A stretch of DNA of 42,153 bases. Source: a virus. The position numbers and the translations under genes were made by a program. The notes beneath the pieces are model-generated. The model searched no databases and was not told where the DNA came from. It saw only the letters and a list, made by a program, of their open reading frames with translations. Positions 14,546-23,196 of this stretch are shown piece after piece. Positions within the stretch are counted from its first letter, which is position 1; the number at the start of each line of letters is the position of its first letter. The stretch lies in IMG/VR virus record IMGVR_UViG_3300045996_001655, positions 1 to 42,153 of that record, one strand, 5' to 3'.

Positions 14546-14580
14546 GGCAGGGCGGAACGGTGGGCGCCGCCCGCCCTGCC
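14546..14580. repeat. 10-bp perfect inverted repeat upstream of the HNH/terminase block
   Basis: GGCAGGGCGG (14546-14555) and CCGCCCTGCC (14571-14580) are perfect reverse complements with a 15-base loop, in the non-coding stretch 14415-14638. It could be a second transcription stop or part of the packaging (cos/pac) region, which in cos phages lies close to HNH and terminase genes. Undecided. Confidence 0.4.
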
Positions 14581-14638
14581 GGCCCCGGGCAAAAGGCGGT
14601 GACCATCCGGTGGGGTCATGCACTGACGGGGGTGCGCT

Positions 14639-14965
14639 GTGACACGTCACGGCACCACTGTCCGCGATCGACACCGTGCCCTCATCGCACGAGGCCGGCC
14701 TCCCTGCGGCATCTGTGGTCACGACATCGACTACACCTTGACCGTGACCGAGGGTGAGCACGGCCGACGCTGCCCTGGTCTTGGATGCGCGGGCTGTGTC
14801 CCGCACCCGATGCGATACGAAGTTGACCACGTCATCCCGCGTAACCGTGGTGGCAGTGATGAGCTGGCCAACAAGCAGGCCAGCCACCGCCGATGCAACC
14901 GCGCCAAGAGCGACCGGCTCGACGGCGGTCCCGTGATGCGGCGATCGAGCAGCCTGATCCGCTGA
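14639..14965 (+). CDS. HNH endonuclease next to terminase
   Basis: A 108-residue HNH nuclease: CGIC zinc pair, then YEVDHVIPRNRGGSDELANK with the H-N residues, and SHRRCNRAKSDR carrying the final H plus Cys. In HK97-like cos phages an HNH protein next to terminase is needed for cos cleavage and head packaging, and this one sits 98 bases before the small terminase gene. The GTG start at 14639 is supported by the conserved N-terminus; no strong ribosome site is visible. Confidence 0.85.
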   Translation: MTRHGTTVRDRHRALIARGRPPCGICGHDIDYTLTVTEGEHGRRCPGLGCAGCVPHPMRYEVDHVIPRNRGGSDELANKQASHRRCNRAKSDRLDGGPVMRRSSSLIR

Positions 14966-14969
14966 TGAA

Positions 14970-14994
14970 GGGTGGGGGAGGTCCCCCTACCCCC
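14970..14994. repeat. G-run/C-run imperfect hairpin between HNH and small terminase
   Basis: GGGTGGGGG pairs with CCCCC-T-ACCC around AGGT, giving a strand-asymmetric G/C-rich stem in the 98-bp gap before the small terminase. It could be a terminator for the HNH gene or part of a cos site. Confidence 0.35.
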
Positions 14995-15063
14995 GGTAGC
15001 TCAAGGGTGTCCCGGTGTAGGCGGAATCTCTCCCTGGCAGTTTCCCAATTACAGGAGGTGACC

Positions 15064-15372
15064 ATGCCGCCCCGTTCCCGTGCCCCCCTGCGCGCGGTCA
15101 CCCCCGATGAGGCCGCACCGCCGCAGGCTGGGCCGAAGACGGTCACCGAGGCTGCGGCCTCCGGTACCACCCGAGAGTTGCTGGTCGCGATGCGGTCGCG
15201 GATCGCGAAGGCGGTCGAGAACGAGGACACCCCGGCCCGGGACCTGGCCGCGTTGACGAAGCGTCTGTTCGAGGTGGTTCGCGACATCGAGATGATCGAC
15301 GCCCGCGACGAGCAGGAGGCCGAGCGTGGCGGCCCTGTCCCCGACGAAGCGTTCGTCGCCGAAGCTATCTGA
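15064..15372 (+). CDS. Terminase small subunit (candidate)
   Basis: A 102-residue protein immediately upstream of, and overlapping by 47 bases, the large terminase. Its C-terminal helical region (AMRSRIAKAVENEDTPARDLAALTKRLFEVVRDIE) resembles the oligomerisation helices of actinophage small terminases. ATG 15064 has a perfect AGGAGGTG site. Expected to recognise the phage packaging site and load the large subunit. Confidence 0.75.
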   Translation: MPPRSRAPLRAVTPDEAAPPQAGPKTVTEAAASGTTRELLVAMRSRIAKAVENEDTPARDLAALTKRLFEVVRDIEMIDARDEQEAERGGPVPDEAFVAEAI

Positions 15373-16846
15373 GGCGGCCCGTCACGTGGTGGTCCCGTCG
15401 GGGATCGTCACGACGGGCTTCTCGGCGGTCCGGGCGAAGGGCGCCGAGCTGGGGTTGCTGTTCGACCCGTGGCAGGACGGCACCGGCCAGCTGGCCCTGG
15501 GTAAGCGCGCGGACGGGACGTACGCGGCGACGGTCGGCGGCGTGGTGCTGTCGATCCCGCGGCAGGTCGGCAAGACGTACTTCGTCGGCGCCATGATCGT
15601 CATCCTGTGCCTGCTGTTCCCCGGCTTGAAGGTCGTGTGGACGGCGCATCGGACCCGTACGGCGACGAACACGTTCCGGTCGATGCAGGTCATGGCCCGG
15701 CGGCAGAAGATCGCCCCGCACGTCGACCACATCCGGACCGCGAACGGCGAGCAGGAGATCGGCTTCCGGAACGGGTCGCTGATCATGTTCGGCGCCCGGG
15801 AACAGGGATTCGGGCGTGGCTTCGACGAGGTCGACGTCGAGGTGTTTGACGAGGCGCAGATCCTGACGGAGAAGGCTCTCGAGGACATGATCGCCGCGAC
15901 GAACCAGTCGCGGCACCCGCACGGCGCGCTGCTGTTCTACATGGGCACGCCACCGCGGCCGGTCGACCCGGGCGAGGTGTTCTCGAACAAGCGGGCTCAG
16001 GCCCTGTCGGGCGACTCCGACGACATGGTGTACGTCGAGTGCTCGGCCGACCAGGACGCCGACCCCGACGACCAGGAGCAGTGGGAGCGGGCGAACCCGT
16101 CGTACCCGCATCGCACGCCGCGGGAGGCGATGCTGCGGATGCGGGCGAACCTGCCGGCGGACGAGTCGTTCCTGCGCGAGGGCCTGGGCATCTGGGACGC
16201 CGCGAAGGGCTCAGGGGTGATCCCGGCACCGTCGTGGCGGGACCAGGCCGACGAGCTGTCGGTCGCGGTCGACCGGTTCGCCCTGGGGGTGGAGTGCGGC
16301 CCTGATCTGGCGTGGGCATCGGTCGCGTTGGCCGGTCAGCGGGACGACGGCGACTGGCATCTGGAGCTGGACGACGATCAGCACACCCGGGGGCGCGGGG
16401 TGGCGTGGCTGGTGCCGCACATCGCGGCGACGGTGGCGGCGAATCCGCAGATCCGTGCGGTGGTGGTGGACGTGGCCGGTCCGGTCGCGGCCCTGCTGGA
16501 GCAGCGCAACGGCTTCTGGTTCTTCAAGGGCACGAAGATCGAGGTGACTCCGGTGAAGGTGGCCGAGCTGGGTGCCGGCTGCTCACGGGTCCTCGACGGC
16601 ATCGTGACGGGCTGGTTGTGGCACATCGGGCAGCCTCAGTTCACCTCCGGCGCCCTGCCGGCCGGCAAGAGACCGCTCGGCGACACGGGCATGTGGGTGT
16701 GGTCTCGCAAGACCGCGGAGTCGGATATCACGCCGATCCAGGCGGGCACGTTGGCGCTGATCGGCGCCCAGCAGACACGGGTACGTAAGCCCGGCCGGTC
16801 AGGCGCGGGTCGTAGCGGCAGCGGACGGAAGGCGGTGGTGCTCTGA
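15326..16846 (+). CDS. Terminase large subunit
   Basis: A 506-residue packaging motor. Walker A-like SIPRQVGKT (76-84), Walker B VEVFDEAQ (171-178, the adjacent Glu-Ala pair typical of terminases), and a C-terminal nuclease domain with acidic residues around 315-410 (for example VVVDVAGPV). Length is normal for the family. The GTG start lies inside the small terminase gene. It translocates DNA into the prohead and cuts it; the HNH neighbour suggests a cos-type strategy. Confidence 0.92.
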   Translation: MAALSPTKRSSPKLSEAARHVVVPSGIVTTGFSAVRAKGAELGLLFDPWQDGTGQLALGKRADGTYAATVGGVVLSIPRQVGKTYFVGAMIVILCLLFPGLKVVWTAHRTRTATNTFRSMQVMARRQKIAPHVDHIRTANGEQEIGFRNGSLIMFGAREQGFGRGFDEVDVEVFDEAQILTEKALEDMIAATNQSRHPHGALLFYMGTPPRPVDPGEVFSNKRAQALSGDSDDMVYVECSADQDADPDDQEQWERANPSYPHRTPREAMLRMRANLPADESFLREGLGIWDAAKGSGVIPAPSWRDQADELSVAVDRFALGVECGPDLAWASVALAGQRDDGDWHLELDDDQHTRGRGVAWLVPHIAATVAANPQIRAVVVDVAGPVAALLEQRNGFWFFKGTKIEVTPVKVAELGAGCSRVLDGIVTGWLWHIGQPQFTSGALPAGKRPLGDTGMWVWSRKTAESDITPIQAGTLALIGAQQTRVRKPGRSGAGRSGSGRKAVVL

Positions 16847-18264
16847 TGGTCCACATCACCCTGCCCGGCGTCGCTGACGACGACAACCGCACGCTGAACA
16901 TGCTGCTGGAACGGCTCGATAAGAAGTCGCAGCGAAACCGGACCCGGTCGGCCTACTACGACATGAAGCGGGCGACCAGGCTGGTTGGCTCGGTGATCCC
17001 GCCGCAGTACTGGGGGCTGGGCATCGTGCTGGGCTGGTCGGGCAAGGCCGTCGACATCCTGGCTCGGCGCTGCAACCTGGACCGGTTCGTGTGGCCGGAC
17101 GGCGACCTCGACGACCTGGGCTTTCGTGAGATCTGGGAGGGCAACAACCTCAGCTCGGAAGTGTCGCAGGGCGCCATCTCGTCTCTGATCCACTCGACGT
17201 CGTTCGTGGTCAACACGGTTGGCGGGGATGGGGAGCCGCCGGCGCTGCTGCACTTCCGCGACGCTCTGAGCGCGACGGGCGAGTGGAACGGCCGCACCCG
17301 CCGGCTGGACAACCTGCTGTCGGTCACCGACCGCGGGGACGACGACAGCGTGACGGCCCTGGCCCTGTACCTCGACGGCCGGACGATCGTGGCCGAGAAG
17401 GACTCCTCGGGCTGGTCGGTGGACGTGCAGGAGCACCCCTGGGGCGTCCCGGCGGAGCCGCTGCCGTACCGGCCGCGGCTGGACCGGCCGTTCGGGTCTT
17501 CGCGGATCTCCCGCGAGGTGATGAACCTGCAGGACCAGGCGACACGGGCGCTGATCCGCCTCGAGGCGCACTCCGACATCTACGCGATCCCCGACCTGTG
17601 GCTGCTGGGCGCCGATGAGTCCATCTTCAAGAACGCCGACGGGTCGATGAAGGCTGCATGGCAGGTCGTGATGGGCCGAATCAAGGGCGTCCCGGACGAT
17701 GAGGACGCCGAGCAGCCGCGGGCCGACGTGAAGCAGTTCCCGGCCAGCTCGCCGGAGCCGCACCTCGCGGCGCTGAACGCGTTCGCGAAGATGTTCGCCC
17801 GGGCGACGTCGCTGCCGGACACGGCGGTGGCGATCACCGACATGGCGAACCCGACCAGCGCGGAGGCCTACGACGCGTCGCAGCAGCACCTGATCGCCGA
17901 AGCGGAGGGTTGCACCGCCGACTGGGCGCCGTACCTACGCCGCGCGGCGGTGCGGGCCCTGGCGATGGCCAACGACGTCAAGGGCGCCGACATCCCAGCG
18001 CAGTGGGCGACGATCCAGCCGAAGTGGCGTGACCCGCGGTACCTGAGCAGGGCAGCGCAGGCCGACGCCGGCATGAAGCAGCTGACGGCGATTCCGTGGC
18101 TGGCGGAGACCGAGGTCGGCCTCGAGCTGCTCGGCCTGGACCCGCAGCAGATCTCCCGGGCGCTCGCCGACCGGCAGCGGGCGCAGGCGCAGCAGCGGCT
18201 GACGGCCCTGGCGGCGGCGGCGCAGGCCGCCCGCCGGGTGGTGGCCGGTGGCGACGCCGGCTGA
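16846..18264 (+). CDS. Portal protein (SPP1 gp6-like)
   Basis: A 472-residue protein following the large terminase with a 1-base overlap. Size, helical C-terminus (ISRALADRQRAQAQQRL) and an internal segment FPASSPEPHLAALNAFAKMFARATSLPDTAVA fit the SPP1 gp6-like portal family. It forms the dodecameric DNA channel at one capsid vertex and docks terminase, then connectors. Confidence 0.88.
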   Translation: MVHITLPGVADDDNRTLNMLLERLDKKSQRNRTRSAYYDMKRATRLVGSVIPPQYWGLGIVLGWSGKAVDILARRCNLDRFVWPDGDLDDLGFREIWEGNNLSSEVSQGAISSLIHSTSFVVNTVGGDGEPPALLHFRDALSATGEWNGRTRRLDNLLSVTDRGDDDSVTALALYLDGRTIVAEKDSSGWSVDVQEHPWGVPAEPLPYRPRLDRPFGSSRISREVMNLQDQATRALIRLEAHSDIYAIPDLWLLGADESIFKNADGSMKAAWQVVMGRIKGVPDDEDAEQPRADVKQFPASSPEPHLAALNAFAKMFARATSLPDTAVAITDMANPTSAEAYDASQQHLIAEAEGCTADWAPYLRRAAVRALAMANDVKGADIPAQWATIQPKWRDPRYLSRAAQADAGMKQLTAIPWLAETEVGLELLGLDPQQISRALADRQRAQAQQRLTALAAAAQAARRVVAGGDAG

Positions 18265-18955
18265 GGTAGCCGCCTACCGGCGTTCGCAGCAGGACGTGGT
18301 GGCCCTGGCCCGGCGGGAGCTGTCCGACTGGTGGGCGGGCCTGGACGTGTCGGATGCGCGGGCTGTGGCGGCCGCCTTGGAGGCGTTCCTGCTGCAGCTG
18401 GTCGGCGCGTACGGCGACGTCGCGATGACCGTCGCTGCGGACTTCTACGACCAGCAGCGCGAGCAGGCCCCGGCCCGCGGCTCGTACCGGGCGGCCTTGG
18501 CCGCGCCTCTGCCGGATGAGCAGGTACGGGCGACGGCACGGTGGGCGGTCGGGCCACTGTTCGGCAACACCGACAGTGCGAAGGCGCTGAGCTTGGCGTC
18601 CGGCGCGGTGCAGCGGCTGGTGCAGCAAGGCGGCCGGGACACGCTCTACCGCAACGTTCGGCAGGACCCGTCGGAGCCGCGGTGGGCCCGGGCACCGCAG
18701 GGCGGTGACACGTGCGCGTGGTGCCGGATGCTGGCCTCCCGCGGTGCGGTCTACCTGAGCCGGGACTCGGCCGGCGGCGACTTCAACAGCTGGCACGACG
18801 ACGACGACTGCCAGCCGGTGCCGGTGTGGCGCGGCCAGGAACTGCCGTACGACGCGGACAGCTACCTGCAGGAGTACGTGAACGCCCGGGAGCAGGCCGG
18901 GGCCAGCCCGAAGGCGATCGCGGCGCAGATACGCGCGGACCTGGGCGTCAACTGA
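18248..18955 (+). CDS. MuF-like capsid/head morphogenesis protein
   Basis: A 235-residue protein overlapping the portal by 17 bases. It carries a C-terminal metal-binding-like region (TCAWCRMLASRGAVYLSRDS, then WHDDDDCQPVP) typical of MuF-like phage minor head proteins found after the portal. It is probably incorporated into the head through the portal. No toxin or ADP-ribosyltransferase domain is visible. GTG start. Confidence 0.75.
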   Translation: MATPAEVAAYRRSQQDVVALARRELSDWWAGLDVSDARAVAAALEAFLLQLVGAYGDVAMTVAADFYDQQREQAPARGSYRAALAAPLPDEQVRATARWAVGPLFGNTDSAKALSLASGAVQRLVQQGGRDTLYRNVRQDPSEPRWARAPQGGDTCAWCRMLASRGAVYLSRDSAGGDFNSWHDDDDCQPVPVWRGQELPYDADSYLQEYVNAREQAGASPKAIAAQIRADLGVN

Positions 18956-19013
18956 GCTTCCCGTCCTGGTGGCGGGTTGGTGACACCACGTACGACGCCC
19001 CAGGAGGGCAGCC

Positions 19014-19487
19014 ATGCCGGAAGGCACCAAGACGGCACCGCAGGTCACTGAGCAGACGCCCCCGGAGGGCGAGCCGAAGACCTTCGACGCCGACTACGTC
19101 GACAAACTCCGCAAGGAGAGCGCGAAGTACCGCACCGAGGCTAAGGCCAACGCCGACGCTGCGAAGCGCCTCGCCGAGATCGAAGAGGCCAGCAAGTCCG
19201 AGGCGGAGAAGGCCTCGGAGCGGCTGGCCAAGGCCGAGCAGACAGCCCGGGACGCTGAAGCGCGCGCGGTGCGCCGCGAGGTCGCCCTGGAACACAAGCT
19301 GTCCACCGACGATGCCGCGCTGCTCGACGCGATCGTCGACGAGGACGCCATGCGCCGCCTCGCCGCGCGGCTCTCCACCGGCGCGGGGGGCCGCAAGAGC
19401 AACCACGTGCCCCGCGAGGGCACATCCTCCACCTCCGGCGCCAGCGACGAGCGGGAACTCGCCCGCAGCCTGTTCGCCGGAGACTGA
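19014..19487 (+). CDS. Capsid scaffolding protein
   Basis: A 157-residue, highly charged helical protein (Lys/Glu/Ala heptads from residue 25 to 95), located directly before the major capsid gene with a good AGGAGG site. Size and composition match scaffolding proteins of HK97-fold siphophages that lack a fused delta domain. It would direct prohead assembly and then leave or be cleaved; no protease gene was found in the head block. Confidence 0.8.
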   Translation: MPEGTKTAPQVTEQTPPEGEPKTFDADYVDKLRKESAKYRTEAKANADAAKRLAEIEEASKSEAEKASERLAKAEQTARDAEARAVRREVALEHKLSTDDAALLDAIVDEDAMRRLAARLSTGAGGRKSNHVPREGTSSTSGASDERELARSLFAGD

Positions 19488-19505
19488 CCCGGAAGGAGCG
19501 CGGCT

Positions 19506-20423
19506 GTGGCCGTTCTCGCTACCAGCAACATCACCCTGCCGAAGAACATCGCAGCCGGCCTCTTCAGCAAGGCCACCACCGGCTCGGCCGTGGCCCAGCT
19601 CTCCGGGGCTGAGCCGCAGCAGTTCGGCGAGGTCACCCACATGACCCTGACCGGCCGGCCGCGCGCCGAGTACGTCGGTGAGGGCGCGGACAAGTCCTCG
19701 ACGACCGCGACCTTCGGCACGAAGGTCGTGACCCCACACAAGGTGCAGGTCACGATGCGGTTCAACGAGGAAGTCATGTGGGCCGACGAGGACTACCAGC
19801 TGGGGATCCTGTCGACCCTGTCGAGCGAGGGCGGCCTGGCGCTCGCGCGCGCGCTGGACCTGGGCGTCATGCATGGCATCAACCCGCTCAGCGGCGCGGT
19901 GATCGCGGGCATCGTCGCCGGCGACCGGATCGCGTCGACCACGAACGCCGTGGAGATCACGACCGCGACGCTCACCACCCCGGACATGGTGCTGGAGCAG
20001 GCGGCGGGCCTGGTCATCGCCGACGGGTACGTGCCGACCGGTGTGGCCTTCGACCCGACCTACGCGTGGACGATCGCGACCGCCCGGTACTCCGACGGCC
20101 GCAAGAAGTACCCGGAGTTCGGCTTCGGCTCCAACATCACCGCGTTCGAGGGCCTGACCGCCGCGTCCTCGAGCACGGTGTCGGGCACGCCGGAGGCGTC
20201 GGCGAACACCAACATCAAGGCCATCGTCGGCCAGTGGGACCTGCTGCGCTGGGGCGTGCAGCGCCGGGTTCCGGTTGAGCTGATCCGCTACGGCGACCCG
20301 GACGGCCAGGGCGACCTGAAGCGCAAGAACCAGATCGCGCTGCGCCTGGAGGTCGTCTACGGCTGGGGAATCATGGACCTCGACGGCTTCGCCAAGGTTA
20401 CCGACGCGGTGGCGAACGTCTGA
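19506..20423 (+). CDS. Major capsid protein (HK97 fold)
   Basis: A 305-residue protein. Hallmarks are GEVTHMTLTGRPRAEYVGEGADKS near the N-terminus (a sequence type widespread in actinophage capsids), a HKVQVTMRFNEEVMWADEDY segment, and a C-terminal beta strand RLEVVYGWGIMDLDGFAKVT. GTG start with AAGGAG upstream. It forms the icosahedral shell. Confidence 0.92.
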   Translation: MAVLATSNITLPKNIAAGLFSKATTGSAVAQLSGAEPQQFGEVTHMTLTGRPRAEYVGEGADKSSTTATFGTKVVTPHKVQVTMRFNEEVMWADEDYQLGILSTLSSEGGLALARALDLGVMHGINPLSGAVIAGIVAGDRIASTTNAVEITTATLTTPDMVLEQAAGLVIADGYVPTGVAFDPTYAWTIATARYSDGRKKYPEFGFGSNITAFEGLTAASSSTVSGTPEASANTNIKAIVGQWDLLRWGVQRRVPVELIRYGDPDGQGDLKRKNQIALRLEVVYGWGIMDLDGFAKVTDAVANV

Positions 20424-20755
20424 TGGGCCGCTTCGTGAATTCCCAGACCGGTGTCGTCGTGAGCGTGGCCGACGACAAGGACGAGCGCTTCTCGTCGGAG
20501 CTGTGGTCGGCGCACGGCAGCACCGACGCTGCCGACACGGGCAGCAATGACACGGGCAGCACCGAGAACGCCGACGAGGCCGGGGACGCCGACGGCGGCG
20601 AGGGCTACGACGGTATGAAGGTCGCGGACCTGCGCGCGGAGATCGAGCGCCGCAACGAGGGCCGCGGCGAGGCCGACCTGCTGTCCCCTGAGGGCCGGAA
20701 GGCGGATCTGATTGCGATCCTCCAGGCCGACGACTCGGCTCGCGCCGAGCAGTGA
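20423..20755 (+). CDS. Head protein with SAP-like/Rho-N-like motif
   Basis: A 110-residue protein: an N-terminal beta-like region, an acidic low-complexity linker (AADTGSNDTGSTENADEAGD), then a SAP-like motif (MKVADLRAEIERRN, then GRKADLIAIL). Such small proteins often sit after the actinophage capsid gene and may be decoration or connector components. It overlaps the capsid stop by 1 base. Confidence 0.65.
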   Translation: MGRFVNSQTGVVVSVADDKDERFSSELWSAHGSTDAADTGSNDTGSTENADEAGDADGGEGYDGMKVADLRAEIERRNEGRGEADLLSPEGRKADLIAILQADDSARAEQ

Positions 20756-20773
20756 CCGGAAGGGGGCGACCCG

Positions 20774-21244
20774 GTGGCTGACATCATCGAAGTGTCGGAC
20801 CTGCCCGCAGGCGTGCAGTCTGCGGAGCTGGTCGCAGCGATGGTGGCCGGCGCGAACGCGAAAGCAAGCCGGGTCGCTCCCTGCCTGGCATCCGTCGATC
20901 CGGTGCCGACGGCGGATCAGCTCGCGGAGGCGAAGCTGATCCTGCTGGGGGCGGTGAAGCGGTGGGCGGAAGCCGGGTCAGGGGCGTTTCAGCAGCAGAC
21001 GGCCGGCCCGTTCTCGGTGTCGACGGACACCCGGCAGCGGTCGGGGTTCAACCTGTGGCCCAGCGAGATCGAGGGCTTGCAGGAGCTGTGCCGCACGGGC
21101 ACGTCGTCGGCGTTCACGCTGGACACGGCCCCTTCCGGCGGCAGTGTGCACTCGCTGGTGTGCGCCCTGAACTTCGGCGCGCTGTATTGCTCGTGCGGGG
21201 CGGATCTGACTCTCGCGGGCCCGCTGTACGAGGTGACGGAGTGA
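20774..21244 (+). CDS. Head-tail adaptor (connector, gp6-like)
   Basis: A 156-residue protein with helical N-terminus (LVAAMVAGANAKASRVAPCL, then AEAKLILLGAVKRWAEAGSG) and a GAFQQQTAGPFSVSTDTRQRSGFNLWPSEIEGLQEL segment common to the actinophage head-tail adaptor family. It lies in the usual place after the capsid genes. The N-terminal GTG is preceded by GAAGGG. Confidence 0.72.
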   Translation: MADIIEVSDLPAGVQSAELVAAMVAGANAKASRVAPCLASVDPVPTADQLAEAKLILLGAVKRWAEAGSGAFQQQTAGPFSVSTDTRQRSGFNLWPSEIEGLQELCRTGTSSAFTLDTAPSGGSVHSLVCALNFGALYCSCGADLTLAGPLYEVTE

Positions 21245-21591
21245 TCTTCGCCTACGGCGAGACCGCGGTGATCGTGCGGGCTGCGCTCGTCGACGCCTCG
21301 TACGGCAACCAGTCCCGCGACTGGGACTCGGCAACCCATATCAGCTCTCCCGGGTGGGGGTTCGCGCCGCGCCCCGGTGACGAACGGTCGGCTGATGACG
21401 CTCCCGTAGTGATCGTCGGCCTTACCGGTTACGGCCCGCCCGACGCTGATGTGCTGCCCACGGACCGCATGGAGGTCCGCGGCGAGATGTACGACGTGGT
21501 CGGCGACGTCGGCGTGTGGCGGTCGCCGTTCACCGGCTGGGAGCCGGGCGTCGAGGTGGCGTTGCGCCGCGTCTACATCACGGAGGGGTGA
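21241..21591 (+). CDS. Head-tail stopper/connector
   Basis: A 116-residue, beta-rich protein (VVIVGLTGYGPPDADVL, MEVRGEMYDVVGDVGVWRSPFTGWEPGVEVAL) with the pattern of small SH3-like head-tail stoppers. The GTG start overlaps the adaptor stop by 4 bases. Confidence 0.7.
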   Translation: MIFAYGETAVIVRAALVDASYGNQSRDWDSATHISSPGWGFAPRPGDERSADDAPVVIVGLTGYGPPDADVLPTDRMEVRGEMYDVVGDVGVWRSPFTGWEPGVEVALRRVYITEG

Positions 21592-21595
21592 CCCC

Positions 21596-22510
21596 ATGCT
21601 GCCGACGTTGATCACGATCAGCGGGACGTACCTGAAGCCGGACGGCACCGCCGACGCCGGGGTCATCTCGTTCCATGTGCCGGGTTTCGTGAGGCACAAC
21701 GCCTCCGATGACGTGCTGGCTCCGGGCCTGCTGACGGCCCTGCTGGACACGTCCGGCAACGTCACGCTGGTGGTGCCTGCCACGAACGATCCGGCGTGGA
21801 CGCCGGTGGGTTGGACGTACCGGGTGAGGGTGCAACTGTCGGGTTCCCGGGCCGAATTCAACGCGGCGATCCCGTACGACAGTCCCGGCGGCGCCTTGGA
21901 CCTGTCGGATCTCCTGCCTGCGCAGGCCGCCGACGGTGAGCTGTACGCGGCGTACGCGCACACCCACGCTGACCTGTCCACCGACGTAGAACTGGCTGCG
22001 GCGATCTCGACCGCCCTGGCGCCGTACGCCACCGACGCCGAAGTCGCAGCCGGCTACCTACCGCTGACCGGCGGCACCGTGACGGGCAACGTCACCGTGC
22101 AGGGTGCTGGCGGGACGAAGAGCTACGGGTTGCGGACCAACGGCAGCAACCTCGACCTCGAGGGTTCCGGCGCGGACCTGTTCCTGTCTGTGTGGTCCGG
22201 CGCTGGCGCGACCGGCACCCAGCGCAACTACGCCCGGCTTGAGGCCGGCGCTCAGCTGTTCCACGCGCTCGGCCGCTGGGTATTCGCTGCGGGTGCGTTC
22301 GATGGCTCGTACCTGCTGGATATCGACCCGTCGGCAGGCGTGGTCATCGCGGGCGGCAAGAACGGCCTCGCCGGCATCCGCCTTGCCGGCATGAAGGCCA
22401 CTGCGGGTGCGCCGACGACCGGCACGTGGGCGGCCGGTGATTTGGTCGTTGATTCGGCCGGCGTGTGGCATCTGTGCACTACCGGCGGCACCCCGGGGAC
22501 GTGGTCCTGA
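21596..22510 (+). CDS. Fibre-like structural protein inserted among connector genes
   Basis: A 304-residue protein. The N-terminus (ITISGTYLKPDGTADAGVISFHVPG) resembles actinophage minor tail/fibre proteins. A central helical hinge (YAHTHADLSTDVELAAAIST) precedes the recurring fibre motif YLPLTGGTVTGNVTVQG, then a Gly/Ala-rich beta region, ending in WAAGDLVVDSAGVWHLCTTGGTPGTW, like C-termini of phage tail fibres. Its place between stopper and tail terminator is unusual; it may be a capsid or neck fibre. ATG 21596 is 4 bases after the stopper stop. Confidence 0.65.
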   Translation: MLPTLITISGTYLKPDGTADAGVISFHVPGFVRHNASDDVLAPGLLTALLDTSGNVTLVVPATNDPAWTPVGWTYRVRVQLSGSRAEFNAAIPYDSPGGALDLSDLLPAQAADGELYAAYAHTHADLSTDVELAAAISTALAPYATDAEVAAGYLPLTGGTVTGNVTVQGAGGTKSYGLRTNGSNLDLEGSGADLFLSVWSGAGATGTQRNYARLEAGAQLFHALGRWVFAAGAFDGSYLLDIDPSAGVVIAGGKNGLAGIRLAGMKATAGAPTTGTWAAGDLVVDSAGVWHLCTTGGTPGTWS

Positions 22511-22803
22511 TGGGGTTGCACGGCACGATCACGCGCTAGCTGCACCACGTCCGCGCCATGCTCCGGAAGATCACCACCGGTTCGTGAGCAGCGGGCCCCT
22601 GCCGCCGCCGCGCACTGCCGACGGCAGGTTTGCACTACCACCCGCCGCGCGACGCGCTACCGGCCGGTCTAGATCCGGCCGTCGTCGCCGATGCGACCCG
22701 GGATGGTCCGGGCTCGAACCGGAATTACTCAAGATCTTATGAGCGTGCTTAGCCCGGCCCGCTGCTCGCCCGCCAGCGTAACCCCGAAGCGGGAGGCCGT
22801 GAC
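22511..22803. other. 293-bp structured non-coding region
   Basis: No convincing gene. It contains several inverted repeats: CTGCC-GAC-GGCAG near 22616, GGCCGG-TCTAGAT-CCGGCC near 22660-22678, and CTCA-AGATCTTA-TGAG at about 22728-22743. On the minus strand a perfect 5-bp stem with 7-base loop, TCCGG-TTCGAGC-CCGGA, matches a tRNA T-arm and is followed by seven bases CCATCCC as in an acceptor arm, but no matching 5' acceptor (GGGATGG), D-arm or correct anticodon loop was found. It could be a tRNA remnant, an RNA element or a relic of insertion. Confidence 0.45.
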
Positions 22804-23196
22804 ATGCCCTACGCCGTGCTTCCAGACATGGAGCAAGAACTCGTCACCTTCCTGGCCGCCCACGCCAGCCTGACCCCGCTGCACGGCGGCCGGGTCAGCA
22901 CCGAGCTCGAATCTGACCTCGCGTGCCTGCAGGTGACCGCGCTCGGCGGGACGCAGCCGTGGCCGTGGGAGGCCGTCGTCGAGTTCTCCCTCTCGGCTTG
23001 GGGCGGCGACAAGGGCGAGGCGAACCTGCTGGCCCGGACCGCCGCGTCGGCCGCCTACGACCTCGTCGGCCAGGCCGTCACCGGCGGCCGCGTCACCGGC
23101 GCCGCCGTACGGCTGGCGCCGCTGTGGTCGCCCGACGAGGACACCAACCGTCCGCGGTATCGCACCGATGTCGCGTTCACCGTCATGCCCGCTTAG
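22804..23196 (+). CDS. Tail terminator protein
   Basis: A 130-residue protein of the small tail-terminator type. The segment LACLQVTALGGTQPWPWEAVVEFSLSAWG and a later RYRTDVAFTVMP beta strand match the usual size and fold. It caps the tail tube and joins it to the head. The last 14 bases overlap the stop of the convergent minus-strand nuclease. GGGAGG upstream supports ATG 22804. Confidence 0.7.
   Translation: MPYAVLPDMEQELVTFLAAHASLTPLHGGRVSTELESDLACLQVTALGGTQPWPWEAVVEFSLSAWGGDKGEANLLARTAASAAYDLVGQAVTGGRVTGAAVRLAPLWSPDEDTNRPRYRTDVAFTVMPA

Noticed and set aside
14411-14602. 63-codon TTG frame after the early operon
   Set aside because: It runs through the strong hairpin at 14481-14516, has no ribosome site and no recognisable sequence.
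22700-22790. Functional tRNA gene on the minus strand
   Set aside because: Only a T-arm and a 3' acceptor-like strand fit; no 5' acceptor, D-arm or 7-base anticodon loop could be placed.
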